Shown: positions 1 through 6,968 of the stretch, in pieces
Numbering within the stretch: the stretch's first letter is position 1
How the letters are laid out: the number at the start of each line of letters is the position of its first letter
Origin: Ectopseudomonas guguanensis
GTDB lineage: Bacteria; Pseudomonadota; Gammaproteobacteria; Pseudomonadales; Pseudomonadaceae
Direction of reading: 5' to 3'
Assembly (NCBI RefSeq): GCF_900104265.1
Contig: NZ_FNJJ01000003.1
Span: 102,672 to 166,671, forward strand
DNA: 64,000 nucleotides
Notes under the pieces: model-generated
The model's database searches: none
The model's input: only the letters and a program-made list of their open reading frames with translations
What the model was told of the DNA's origin: nothing
Translations under genes and position numbers: made by a program

Positions 1-376
1 CGGCGAGCTGCCGCGTATCGCCTGCGCGCCTTCGCAGATCAACCAGGTGCTGCTCAACCTGCTGACCAACGCCGCCCAGGCCATCGATGGCAAGGGGCGC
101 ATCCAGATTCGCAGCTGGGCCGATGCCCAGGGCATCCACCTCTCGCTGCAGGACAACGGCCGCGGCATGCCGCCGGAGGTCATGGCGAAGATCTTCGATC
201 CGTTCTTCACCACCAAGCCGGTGGGCCAGGGTACCGGCCTCGGGTTGTCCATCAGCTACAAGATCGTCCAGGACCACGGTGGCCAGATTCGCGTCGCCTC
301 CGAGCCAGGGCGTGGCACGCGCTTTCTCGTCAGCCTGCCGTTGCCCGCCACCGCCGCCATGAAAAGGAGCGCCTGA
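1..376 (+). CDS. Sensor histidine kinase, C-terminal part (5' end outside window)
   Basis: This is the HATPase_c (ATP-binding) end of a membrane or PAS-type two-component kinase; the open frame enters the window at base 2. Visible motifs are the N box ([14 protein letters not shown]), the G1 box (DNGRGM), the F box (FDPFFTTK) and the G2 box (GTGLGLSI), all in the usual order and spacing. The sensory and phospho-acceptor His domains lie upstream and cannot be seen, so the signal is unknown. Its stop codon overlaps the start of the next gene (TGATG), which implies translational coupling to the response regulator at 376 and a cognate pair. Confidence 0.9.
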   Translation, partial: GELPRIACAPSQINQVLLNLLTNAAQAIDGKGRIQIRSWADAQGIHLSLQDNGRGMPPEVMAKIFDPFFTTKPVGQGTGLGLSISYKIVQDHGGQIRVASEPGRGTRFLVSLPLPATAAMKRSA

Positions 377-1290
377 TGTCCGCACCCGTTCGCATCATGT
401 TCGTCGACGACGAGGAGCGTATCCTGCGCAGCCTCGCGATGCAGTTTCGCCGCCACTACGAGGTGCTGACCGAGAGCGATCCGCTGCGCGCACTGCAGCG
501 CCTGCGCGAGGAGCACATTCACGTGCTGGTCAGCGATCAGCGCATGCCGCAGATGAGCGGAGCGCAGCTGCTGGCCGAAGCCCGCGAGATCGCCCCGAAC
601 ACCCTGCGCATCCTCCTGACCGGCTATTCCGATCTGGATGCCGCGGTGGAGGCGTTGAACAACGGCGGCATCTTCCGCTACCTGACCAAGCCCTGGGATC
701 AGCAGGAAATGGCCTTCACCCTGCGCCAGGCGGCAGAGCTGGCGGTGCGTCAGGCGCAGCCGGTGGCCTCGGGTGCCAGTGCGGCGCTGAGCGCACCGCT
801 GGCAGTGCTGCTGCTGGACGATGATCCGGACACGCTCGGCGTCGTCGGCGAGTTCTGCGTTGCCGGCGGTCACCAGCTGCTGCGCGCGCGCAACCTGGCC
901 GAGGCAGTGCTGCAACTGAACAACGAGCGCGTGGACATTCTGGTCAGCGACCTCAAGCTGGTCGGCGAGGACACCGCGCCGCTGCTCAAGACCCTGGCGC
1001 AGGCTCACCCGCGCCTGCTCAGCCTGGTGGTCACGCCATTTCAGGACACCCAGGCGCTACTGCGCCTGGTCAACGAGGCGCAGATCTTCCGCTATCTGCC
1101 CAAGCCGATTCGCCGCGGTCTGTTCGAGAAGGGGCTGAAGGCAGCCGCCGAACAGGCGCTGATCTGGCGTACCCAGCCGCAACAGGTGGTCACTCGCCTG
1201 GCCGAGGTGCCGCGCGACGAGCGCGAGCAGGAGAAGGTCGGCAGTCTGCTCGGTATGCTCGGTCGTCTGCGTGAACGGCTGATCGCCTGA
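376..1290 (+). CDS. Response regulator with two receiver (REC) domains
   Basis: The 304-residue protein has two CheY-like receiver domains and no recognisable DNA-binding or enzymatic output. REC1 has the acidic pair D11/D12, phospho-acceptor D54 (in LVSDQRMP), T82 and K105 (YLTKP). REC2 has the acidic cluster D148-D150, D192 (in ILVSDLKL) and a Lys in YLPKP near the C-terminus, so both look phosphorylatable. About 50 residues of predicted helix follow. REC1 resembles the RpfG/HD-GYP type of receiver, but the HD-GYP domain is absent. It overlaps the kinase gene by one base and is probably its partner. Output is presumably by protein-protein contact or phosphate relay (inference). Confidence 0.88.
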   Translation: MSAPVRIMFVDDEERILRSLAMQFRRHYEVLTESDPLRALQRLREEHIHVLVSDQRMPQMSGAQLLAEAREIAPNTLRILLTGYSDLDAAVEALNNGGIFRYLTKPWDQQEMAFTLRQAAELAVRQAQPVASGASAALSAPLAVLLLDDDPDTLGVVGEFCVAGGHQLLRARNLAEAVLQLNNERVDILVSDLKLVGEDTAPLLKTLAQAHPRLLSLVVTPFQDTQALLRLVNEAQIFRYLPKPIRRGLFEKGLKAAAEQALIWRTQPQQVVTRLAEVPRDEREQEKVGSLLGMLGRLRERLIA

Positions 1291-1361
1291 TCGCCTGATC
1301 CTTTGGCTTTCCCGGCCGAAACGCAATGCCGCCCCTGCCTCTCCTGCGGAAGTTCAGTGCC

Positions 1362-1470
1362 CCGTGGGAGCGGCTTCAGCCGCGATGCCTTTGTGCCGAA
1401 GCCAAAGCCCCGGCTTTCATCCGGGCTACAGACTAGAGGTTTGCATGTGGGAGGGGCTTTGACCGCGACC
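1362..1470. repeat. Intergenic REP-type elements before pyrF
   Basis: Two related units lie here: GTGGGAGCGGCTTCAGCCGCG near 1364 and GTGGGAGGGGCTTTGACCGCG near 1447, with a CCGGGCTACA-type segment between them. The core GCGGCTTCAGCCGC is a short palindrome. Units of this type recur at 30318-30388 and 47055-47076. They are typical Pseudomonas REP sequences. The rest of the 240-base gap before pyrF shows no gene. Confidence 0.7.
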
Positions 1471-1530
1471 AGTGCCGGCGAGCTTTGCGCTACAATGCGC
1501 GGCGTTTTTTATCCTGTTCGAGACCCGCTC

Positions 1531-2232
1531 ATGCCTGCCTGCCAAACCCCGATCATCGTCGCCCTCGACTTTCCCAGCCGCGAAGCCGCTCTGGCCCTGG
1601 CCGATCGCCTCGATCCGGCGCTGTGCCGGGTCAAGGTCGGCAAGGAGCTGTTCACCCGCAGTGGTCCGCAGGTGGTCGAGGCGCTGCAGGCCAAGGGCTT
1701 CGAGCTGTTTCTCGATCTGAAATTCCACGACATCCCCAACACCACGGCCATGGCGGTCAGGGCTGCGGCCGAGCTGGGCGTGTGGATGGTCAACGTGCAC
1801 TGCTCCGGCGGCCTGCGCATGATGGCGGCCTGCCGCAACGAGCTGGACAAGCTGACTGGCGCCAAGCCGCTGCTGATCGGCGTGACCGTGCTGACCAGCA
1901 TGGAGCAGCAGGATCTGGCCGGCATCGGCCTGGACGTGCCGCCACAGGAGCAGGTGCTGCGCCTGGCCGGCCTGGCTGCCGATGCCGGGCTCGATGGTCT
2001 GGTCTGCTCGGCGCAGGAGGCCCGCGCGCTGAAGGTCGCGCAGCCGCGCCTGCAGCTGGTGACGCCGGGTATTCGTCCTGCCGGCAGCAATGCCGATGAC
2101 CAGAAGCGCATCCTTACCCCGGCTCAGGCGCTGGAGGCCGGCTCCGACTATCTGGTGATCGGTCGCCCGATCAGTCAGGCCGCCGATCCTGCGCAGGCGC
2201 TGGCTGCGGTGGTCGCCGAGCTGCGCGCCTGA
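1531..2232 (+). CDS. pyrF: Orotidine 5'-phosphate decarboxylase (PyrF)
   Basis: Catalyses the last step of de novo UMP synthesis, OMP to UMP plus CO2, in the cytoplasm. The protein is 233 residues, the normal length for gammaproteobacterial PyrF. The catalytic DxKxxD motif is at D62/K64/D67 ([12 protein letters not shown]), the N-terminal beta strand reads PIIVALDF, and the phosphate-binding end has TPGIRP and YLVIGRPI. The frame stays open far upstream, but the ATG at 1531 gives the family N-terminus and excludes REP sequence, so it is preferred. It stands as a single gene, as in other pseudomonads. Confidence 0.96.
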   Translation: MPACQTPIIVALDFPSREAALALADRLDPALCRVKVGKELFTRSGPQVVEALQAKGFELFLDLKFHDIPNTTAMAVRAAAELGVWMVNVHCSGGLRMMAACRNELDKLTGAKPLLIGVTVLTSMEQQDLAGIGLDVPPQEQVLRLAGLAADAGLDGLVCSAQEARALKVAQPRLQLVTPGIRPAGSNADDQKRILTPAQALEAGSDYLVIGRPISQAADPAQALAAVVAELRA

Positions 2233-2237
2233 GCCCT

Positions 2238-2305
2238 GTAGCCCAGACGAAATCCGGGGCGGCCTGGCATGCCGTCCGATCTTTCGCGGATTTCATCCGA
2301 GCTAC
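2238..2305. repeat. Imperfect inverted repeat after pyrF
   Basis: Arms at 2238-2256 (GTAGCCCAGACGAAATCCG) and 2287-2305 pair at 16 of 19 positions around a 30-base loop. The outer GTAGC...GCTAC and inner GAAATCC...GGATTTC are the conserved parts. There is no U-run after it. It resembles a Pseudomonas intergenic palindromic repeat and may act as an mRNA 3'-end structure for pyrF (inference). Confidence 0.6.
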
Positions 2306-2450
2306 CCGCTGATCGCGGCATCGCGCTGGTGGAGTCGTCATCAGCGCTTTGCATGACCCTCCACTCCAGAGCCTGATAGTGCTGCTCACCGTCTGGCTTG
2401 CTGGCTAGACTCCTCGCCAATTCAACAAGAATCGCTGCGAGGAAGCAGAT

Positions 2451-3212
2451 ATGAGCATGAGGTTTTCCGGCCAGGTCGCCCTGGTCACGGGTGGTGCCGC
2501 CGGTATTGGCCGCGCCACGGCCCAGGCCTTCGCTGCCGAAGGGCTGAAGGTGGTGGTTTCCGACGTGGACGTGGCAGGTGGCGAGGGTACCGTCGAGCTG
2601 ATTCGCGCGGCCGGTGGCGAGGCCTGCTTCGTGCGCTGCGACGTGACCCGCGTTACTGAAGTCAAGGCGCTGATGGACGCCACCATGGCGCAATACGGCC
2701 GCCTGGATTACGCCTTCAACAACGCCGGTATCGAGATCGAGCAGGGCAAGCTGGCCGACGGCAACGAAGCCGAGTTCGACGCCATCATCGGCGTCAACGT
2801 CAAGGGCGTTTGGCTGTGCATGAAGCATCAGATTCCGCTGATGCTGGCTCAGGGCGGCGGTGCCATCGTCAACACCGCATCGGTGGCGGGCCTCGGCGCT
2901 GCGCCCAAGATGAGCATCTACGCCGCTTCCAAGCATGCGGTGATCGGCCTGACCAAGTCCGCGGCGGTGGAATACGCGAAGAAGAAAATCCGCGTCAACG
3001 CGGTGTGCCCGGCGGTGATCGACACCGACATGTTCCGCCGCGCCTATGAGGCCGATCCGAAGAAGGCCGAGTTCGCCGCCGCCATGCACCCGGTCGGGCG
3101 CATCGGCAAGGTCGAGGAGATCGCCGCCGCCGTGCTTTATCTGTGCAGCGACCACGCCGCGTTCACCACCGGCCAGGCACTGGCCGTGGATGGTGGGGCC
3201 ACGGCGATCTGA
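2451..3212 (+). CDS. Short-chain dehydrogenase/reductase (SDR), classical type
   Basis: NAD(P)-dependent oxidoreductase of 253 residues. It has the Rossmann motif TGGAAGIG at residues 13-20, an acidic residue after beta-2 (SDVDVAGG) that favours NAD over NADP, NNAG, the catalytic Ser in NTASVAG, Y157-xxx-K161 (YAASK), and the typical C-terminal LCSDHAAFTTGQALAVDGG. All catalytic residues are present. The substrate cannot be told from sequence; the overall pattern resembles 3-oxoacyl or glucose dehydrogenase-type SDRs. It is monocistronic between pyrF and a transporter, with a purine-rich ribosome site (CGAGGAAG) just upstream of the ATG. Confidence 0.88.
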   Translation: MSMRFSGQVALVTGGAAGIGRATAQAFAAEGLKVVVSDVDVAGGEGTVELIRAAGGEACFVRCDVTRVTEVKALMDATMAQYGRLDYAFNNAGIEIEQGKLADGNEAEFDAIIGVNVKGVWLCMKHQIPLMLAQGGGAIVNTASVAGLGAAPKMSIYAASKHAVIGLTKSAAVEYAKKKIRVNAVCPAVIDTDMFRRAYEADPKKAEFAAAMHPVGRIGKVEEIAAAVLYLCSDHAAFTTGQALAVDGGATAI

Positions 3213-3320
3213 CGGCTCTATCCCGTCAGCGAGCGAGCTAAGGTTGGCTCGCAGGGCCACTGTCAGCGGTGGCCCTGACTGCGCAAAATCCTGCCAGGTT
3301 CCCCTGGAGCGATAACAATA

Positions 3321-4214
3321 ATGACCGCCGATCCCTTGCTGACGTTTTTCCTCCCTGCCGCGCTGGGCATCATCATGCTCGGCCTCGGCCTGTCGCTGAC
3401 CCTGGCCGATTTCGCCCGGGTGGTGAAATTCCCCAAACCCGTGCTCATCGGCCTGGCCTGCCAGCTATTGCTGCTGCCGCTGGCCTGCTTCTTCCTGGCC
3501 AAGGCCTTCGGCCTGGCACCGGCGCTGGCCGTGGGCCTGATGCTGCTGGCCGCCTCGCCGGGCGGCACCACGGCCAACCTGTACAGTCACCTGGCCCATG
3601 GCGACGTGGCGCTGAACATCACCCTGACCGCGGTGAATTCGGTGATCGCCATTCTGACCATGCCGTTGATCGTCAACCTGTCGCTGATGTACTTCATGGC
3701 GGACGATCAGGCCATACCGCTGCAATTCGCCAAGGTGGTGCAGGTGTTCGCCATCGTCCTCGGCCCGGTGGCCATCGGCATGTGGTTGCGCAGCCGCTTT
3801 CCCGGTTTCGCCGAGCGGATGCAGAGGCCGGTGAAGATCGTTTCGGCGCTGTTCCTGTTGCTGATCATCCTGCTGGCGGTGGCCAAGGACTGGCGCACCT
3901 TCGTCGATTACGCGCCCTCGGTCGGCGGCGCGGCACTGGCTTTCAACCTGCTGAGCATGGCGGTGGGCTACTGCGTACCCAGGCTGCTCAAGCTCAATCT
4001 GCGTCAGGCGATCGCCATCGCCATGGAGATCGGCATCCACAACGGCACCCTGGCCATCGCCCTGGCGCTCAGCCCGGCGCTGCTGAACAACCCGACCATG
4101 GCTATCCCTGCGGCCATCTACAGCCTGATCATGTTCATCACGGCGGCGCTGTTCGGCCTGTGGGTCAACCGCGTGCATGGCGCAGAATTGGCCGAGCCGG
4201 CGCCCGGACGGTAG
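3321..4214 (+). CDS. Bile acid:sodium symporter (BASS) family transporter
   Basis: Polytopic inner-membrane protein of 297 residues with about nine hydrophobic segments, starting FFLPAALGIIMLGLGLSLTLADF. The family signatures are the LGLSLT stretch in TM1, the broken-helix motif ASPGGTTANLYSHLAHGD and the second crossover EIGIHNGTLAIALALS. Bacterial members import organic anions with Na+, but the substrate varies (pantoate, bile acids, 2-keto acids) and is not predictable here. A 108-base leader separates it from the SDR upstream, so co-transcription is possible but not obvious. It ends in a strong inverted repeat that overlaps its stop codon. Confidence 0.88.
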   Translation: MTADPLLTFFLPAALGIIMLGLGLSLTLADFARVVKFPKPVLIGLACQLLLLPLACFFLAKAFGLAPALAVGLMLLAASPGGTTANLYSHLAHGDVALNITLTAVNSVIAILTMPLIVNLSLMYFMADDQAIPLQFAKVVQVFAIVLGPVAIGMWLRSRFPGFAERMQRPVKIVSALFLLLIILLAVAKDWRTFVDYAPSVGGAALAFNLLSMAVGYCVPRLLKLNLRQAIAIAMEIGIHNGTLAIALALSPALLNNPTMAIPAAIYSLIMFITAALFGLWVNRVHGAELAEPAPGR

Positions 4215-4277
4215 GGTGCGCTGCGCGCACCGCTTGAACACGCGGCTAGCCAGTGGTGCGCGCGGCGCACCCTACCG
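4209..4277. repeat. Long inverted repeat (GGTAGGGTGCGC family) between convergent genes
   Basis: Arms at 4209-4233 (CGGTAGGGTGCGCTGCGCGC...) and 4253-4277 are near-perfect reverse complements around a 19-base loop. The left arm includes the stop codon of the BASS transporter. It sits between genes converging from both strands, so it is suited to be a two-way mRNA end, although there is no U-run. A related element is at 43016-43095. Confidence 0.7.
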
Positions 4278-4307
4278 CTTGCTCGGATGCAGTCCGGGCT
4301 GCGGGGG

Positions 4308-5498
4308 CTACCGCTTGCCCCAGCTCAGCACGGCCAGGGTCAACAGCCCGGCGACTATGCCCCAGAAGGCCGAGCCGACGCCGGCCAGGGTCATCCCCGA
4401 CGCCGTGACCAGGAAGGTGATCAGCGCCGCTTCGCGCTCGTTGGGCTCGCTCATGGCCTGGGTCAGGCCGCCAATGATCGAGGCGAACAGCGCCAGCGCG
4501 GCGATGGAGAGGATCAGCGCCGCCGGCAGCGCGGCGAACAGCGAGGCCAGGGTAGCGCCGAAGATGCCGGCGATGGCGTAGAACACCCCGCACCAGACCG
4601 CCGCTGTGTAGCGCTTGCGCGGGTCTTCATGGGCTTCCGGGCCGGCGCAGATGGCGGCGCTGATGGCGGCCATGTGTATGCCGTGGCTGCCGAAAGGCGC
4701 CATCAGGATCGATACCAGGCCGGTGCTGGTCAGCAGCGGTGAGGCCGGCACGTCATAGCCGTTGGCGCGCAGCACGGCCATGCCCGGCAGGTTCTGCGAG
4801 GCCATGGCGACGATGAACAGCGGAATGCCGATGCTGATCGCCGCGGCCAGCGAGAAGCTCGGCGTGGTCCACTCGGGCGTGGCCAGTTGCAGCTGGAAAT
4901 CGCTGAAGTCCAGCAGGCCGAACACCCCGGCCAGCACACTGCCGACGATCAGCGCGGAGAGCACCGAGTAGCGCGGCCACAGACGTTTGCCGAGCAGATA
5001 GGCCAGCAGCATGGCGATCACGAGAAAGGGCTGTTGCTCGGCAGCCACGCAGATTTCCAGACCGATCTTGAACAGCACACCGGCCAGCAGCGCAGCGGCG
5101 ATGGAGGCGGGTATGCGGCGCATCAGGCGGTCGAAGGTACCGGTCAGGCCGATCAGCACGATCAGGCCCGAGGCCAGGATGTAGGCGCCGATGGCCTCGC
5201 CGTAGGACACCTGCGGCAGGCTGGTGACCAGCAGCGCCGCACCAGGCGTCGACCAGGCGATCATCACCGGCGCGCGATAACGCAGCGAGAGCACGATGCA
5301 GCACAGCGCCATGCCGATCGACAGCGCCCAGATCCACGAGGAAATCTGCCCGGCGGTGAGGCCGGCAGCCTGACCGGCCTGGAACATCAGCACCAGGGAG
5401 CTGGTATAGCCGGTGAGCATGGCGATGAAACCAGCCACCACGGCCGAGGTGGAGGTGTCGGCCAGTGGGCGCAGGCGGGTAGGGGCGATGTCTTGCAT
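4308..5498 (-). CDS. benE: BenE-family benzoate/H+ symporter-like transporter
   Basis: Inner-membrane protein of 396 residues with about 12 hydrophobic segments, starting MQDIAPTRLRPLADTSTSAVVAGFIAML. It matches the benzoate membrane transport family (BenE/YdcO), with the ISSWIWALSIGMA, STPGAALL and FGSHGIHMAAISAAICAGPEAH stretches. BenE imports benzoate by proton symport, but many paralogues sit away from benzoate genes, as here, so the substrate is uncertain. The start at 5498 overlaps the stop of the LysE gene by one base (TGATG), making a two-gene operon with translational coupling. The frame is open further upstream but runs inside the LysE gene. Confidence 0.85.
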   Translation of the reverse strand: MQDIAPTRLRPLADTSTSAVVAGFIAMLTGYTSSLVLMFQAGQAAGLTAGQISSWIWALSIGMALCCIVLSLRYRAPVMIAWSTPGAALLVTSLPQVSYGEAIGAYILASGLIVLIGLTGTFDRLMRRIPASIAAALLAGVLFKIGLEICVAAEQQPFLVIAMLLAYLLGKRLWPRYSVLSALIVGSVLAGVFGLLDFSDFQLQLATPEWTTPSFSLAAAISIGIPLFIVAMASQNLPGMAVLRANGYDVPASPLLTSTGLVSILMAPFGSHGIHMAAISAAICAGPEAHEDPRKRYTAAVWCGVFYAIAGIFGATLASLFAALPAALILSIAALALFASIIGGLTQAMSEPNEREAALITFLVTASGMTLAGVGSAFWGIVAGLLTLAVLSWGKR

Positions 5499-6109
5499 CA
5501 GAGCAGTCCCGTGTCGACGAAGATGGGGTAGAGCGAGGCGACCAACAGTAGCGCCATGCCGATATTGAAGGCGCGCAGGGCGCGCGGGTTGTCCAGCCAG
5601 CTGCGCAGCAGGCTGCCGGCAACGGTCCACAGGCCGACGCTGGGGCAGTTGACCAGGGCGAACAGTGCAGCGATCAGCAGCACGTTGCTGACGAAGCCGT
5701 CCTGCGGGGTGTAGGTGGTAATGGCGCCGATGGCCATGATCCAGGCCTTCGGGTTGACCCATTGGAAGGCCGCGGCCTGGAGAAAGGTAAACGGCTTGGC
5801 GGCGGGGTTGTCACGGCCTTGCGGAGCGCCGGCCTGGGCGATCTTCCAGGCCAGGTAGAGCAGGTAGGCCGCGCCGACGTAACGCAGCACGTCATGCAGC
5901 ACCGGCAGGCGTTCGAACAGCTGGCCGAGGCCCAGGCCTACCGAGGCCACCAGCAGCATGAAGCCCAGGCTGATGCCGAGCATGTGCGGGATGCTGCGGC
6001 GCACGCCGAAATTCACGCCCGAAGCGAGCAGCATCATGTTATTGGGGCCGGGCGTCACCGAGGTGACGAAGGCGAAGGCAATGAAGGCGAGCAGCAGTTC
6101 GGTGGACAT
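5498..6109 (-). CDS. LysE/RhtB-family amino-acid exporter
   Basis: 203-residue inner-membrane protein of the LysE superfamily with about six hydrophobic segments. The N-terminus MSTELLLAFIAFAFVTSVTP continues into the family motif TPGPNNMMLLASG, then FGVRRSIPHMLGISLG. Members export amino acids or their analogues such as threonine and homoserine lactone. The start at 6109 is preferred because GGAGAAC lies at correct spacing upstream; the longer frame has no such site. It is the first gene of the unit with the BenE-type transporter. The substrate is not predictable. Confidence 0.88.
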   Translation of the reverse strand: MSTELLLAFIAFAFVTSVTPGPNNMMLLASGVNFGVRRSIPHMLGISLGFMLLVASVGLGLGQLFERLPVLHDVLRYVGAAYLLYLAWKIAQAGAPQGRDNPAAKPFTFLQAAAFQWVNPKAWIMAIGAITTYTPQDGFVSNVLLIAALFALVNCPSVGLWTVAGSLLRSWLDNPRALRAFNIGMALLLVASLYPIFVDTGLL

Positions 6110-6266
6110 GGTCGTTCTCCGGTGACTGGCAAAGCCTATTGCGCGGCTGCGGTGGCGTCGCGGTACAGCCACCGCTGGGTTGAACCGTACAGTCTGGTCA
6201 AGCGCCGCGCGGCTGGTTAGCCTCGTGCTTTTGCCGAACAAGTTTGCCGAACAAGGCTGACGTGCG

Positions 6267-6914
6267 ATGCAACCGGACAATCCCTACAGTGCGCCACAGG
6301 TGGAACTGCTCGACGCCGCCCCCGTTCACCGCCTGCCGGGCTGGAGCGCTCGCCAGTTGCGGATGCTCGGTTGGCTGGCGCTGGTCTCGGTACTGGCCAA
6401 CGCGCTGGTGGTGAGCCTGCTGTTCGCTGGCGCCATGCTGCCGCAGGACGATGCGCAATTGCTGTTGACCTATACCGACTGGCTAAGCCTGGCTCTGGTG
6501 CTGCTCGGTTGCTATCTGCTGCTGCGTTTCAAGGCTTTTGCCGAGGCACGCTTTGCGGCGCGCCGCCTGAGCGTGCCGGTGTGGGCCGTGGTGGTGCTGT
6601 CCCTGCTGCTGGAGTGGGCCGACCTGCTGCTGGGCGAGCAGCTGTTTGGCGGGCTGGACTGGCAGACGCTGAGCTATATGGCGCTGCTGTGTCTGATGGG
6701 CGGCTGCACCACCTGGCTGGGCGTGCGCCTGCTCAGGCTGGAGTTTCCCTATCCGGCGCTCAAGGTGATGGCCTGGCTGAATATAGTCGGCGGGCTGATG
6801 CTGGCCAGCGTGCTGTTGATGCTGCTGGCACTGTTGCCGCTGCTGGGGGCGGGCGTGGCGCTGATGCTGGTGTTCTTCAAGGGCGCTGCCGAGTTGCAGG
6901 AGACGGCGAGCTGA
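6267..6914 (+). CDS. Hypothetical multi-pass membrane protein
   Basis: 215 residues with no assigned function. The N-terminus reads MQPDNPYSAPQ, an NPY-P type cytoplasmic leader often seen on small uncharacterised membrane proteins. About five to six hydrophobic segments follow, with a twin-leucine-rich last pair near residues 170-205. There are no catalytic motifs. The gene is divergent from the LysE exporter and ends 55 bases before the convergent TonB receptor gene, with its own terminator at 6929-6961. Confidence 0.7.
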   Translation: MQPDNPYSAPQVELLDAAPVHRLPGWSARQLRMLGWLALVSVLANALVVSLLFAGAMLPQDDAQLLLTYTDWLSLALVLLGCYLLLRFKAFAEARFAARRLSVPVWAVVVLSLLLEWADLLLGEQLFGGLDWQTLSYMALLCLMGGCTTWLGVRLLRLEFPYPALKVMAWLNIVGGLMLASVLLMLLALLPLLGAGVALMLVFFKGAAELQETAS

Positions 6915-6928
6915 CTGTGGCGTAAATG

Positions 6929-6961
6929 ACAGGAGCCGCCCATCGGGCGACTCCTGTTTTT
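6929..6961 (+). terminator. Rho-independent terminator
   Basis: Stem ACAGGAG (6929-6935) with CTCCTGT (6951-6957), and an inner GCCC/GGGC pair closing a 3-base loop, followed by TTTTT ending at 6961. It terminates the membrane protein gene ending at 6914. On the minus strand there is no T-run, so it does not serve the receptor gene. Confidence 0.8.
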
Positions 6962-6968
6962 CAGCCTG

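Noticed and set aside
1303..1530. N-terminal extension of pyrF by 76 codons
   Set aside because: The extension translates REP sequence and is absent in known PyrF proteins; the ATG at 1531 gives the normal length.
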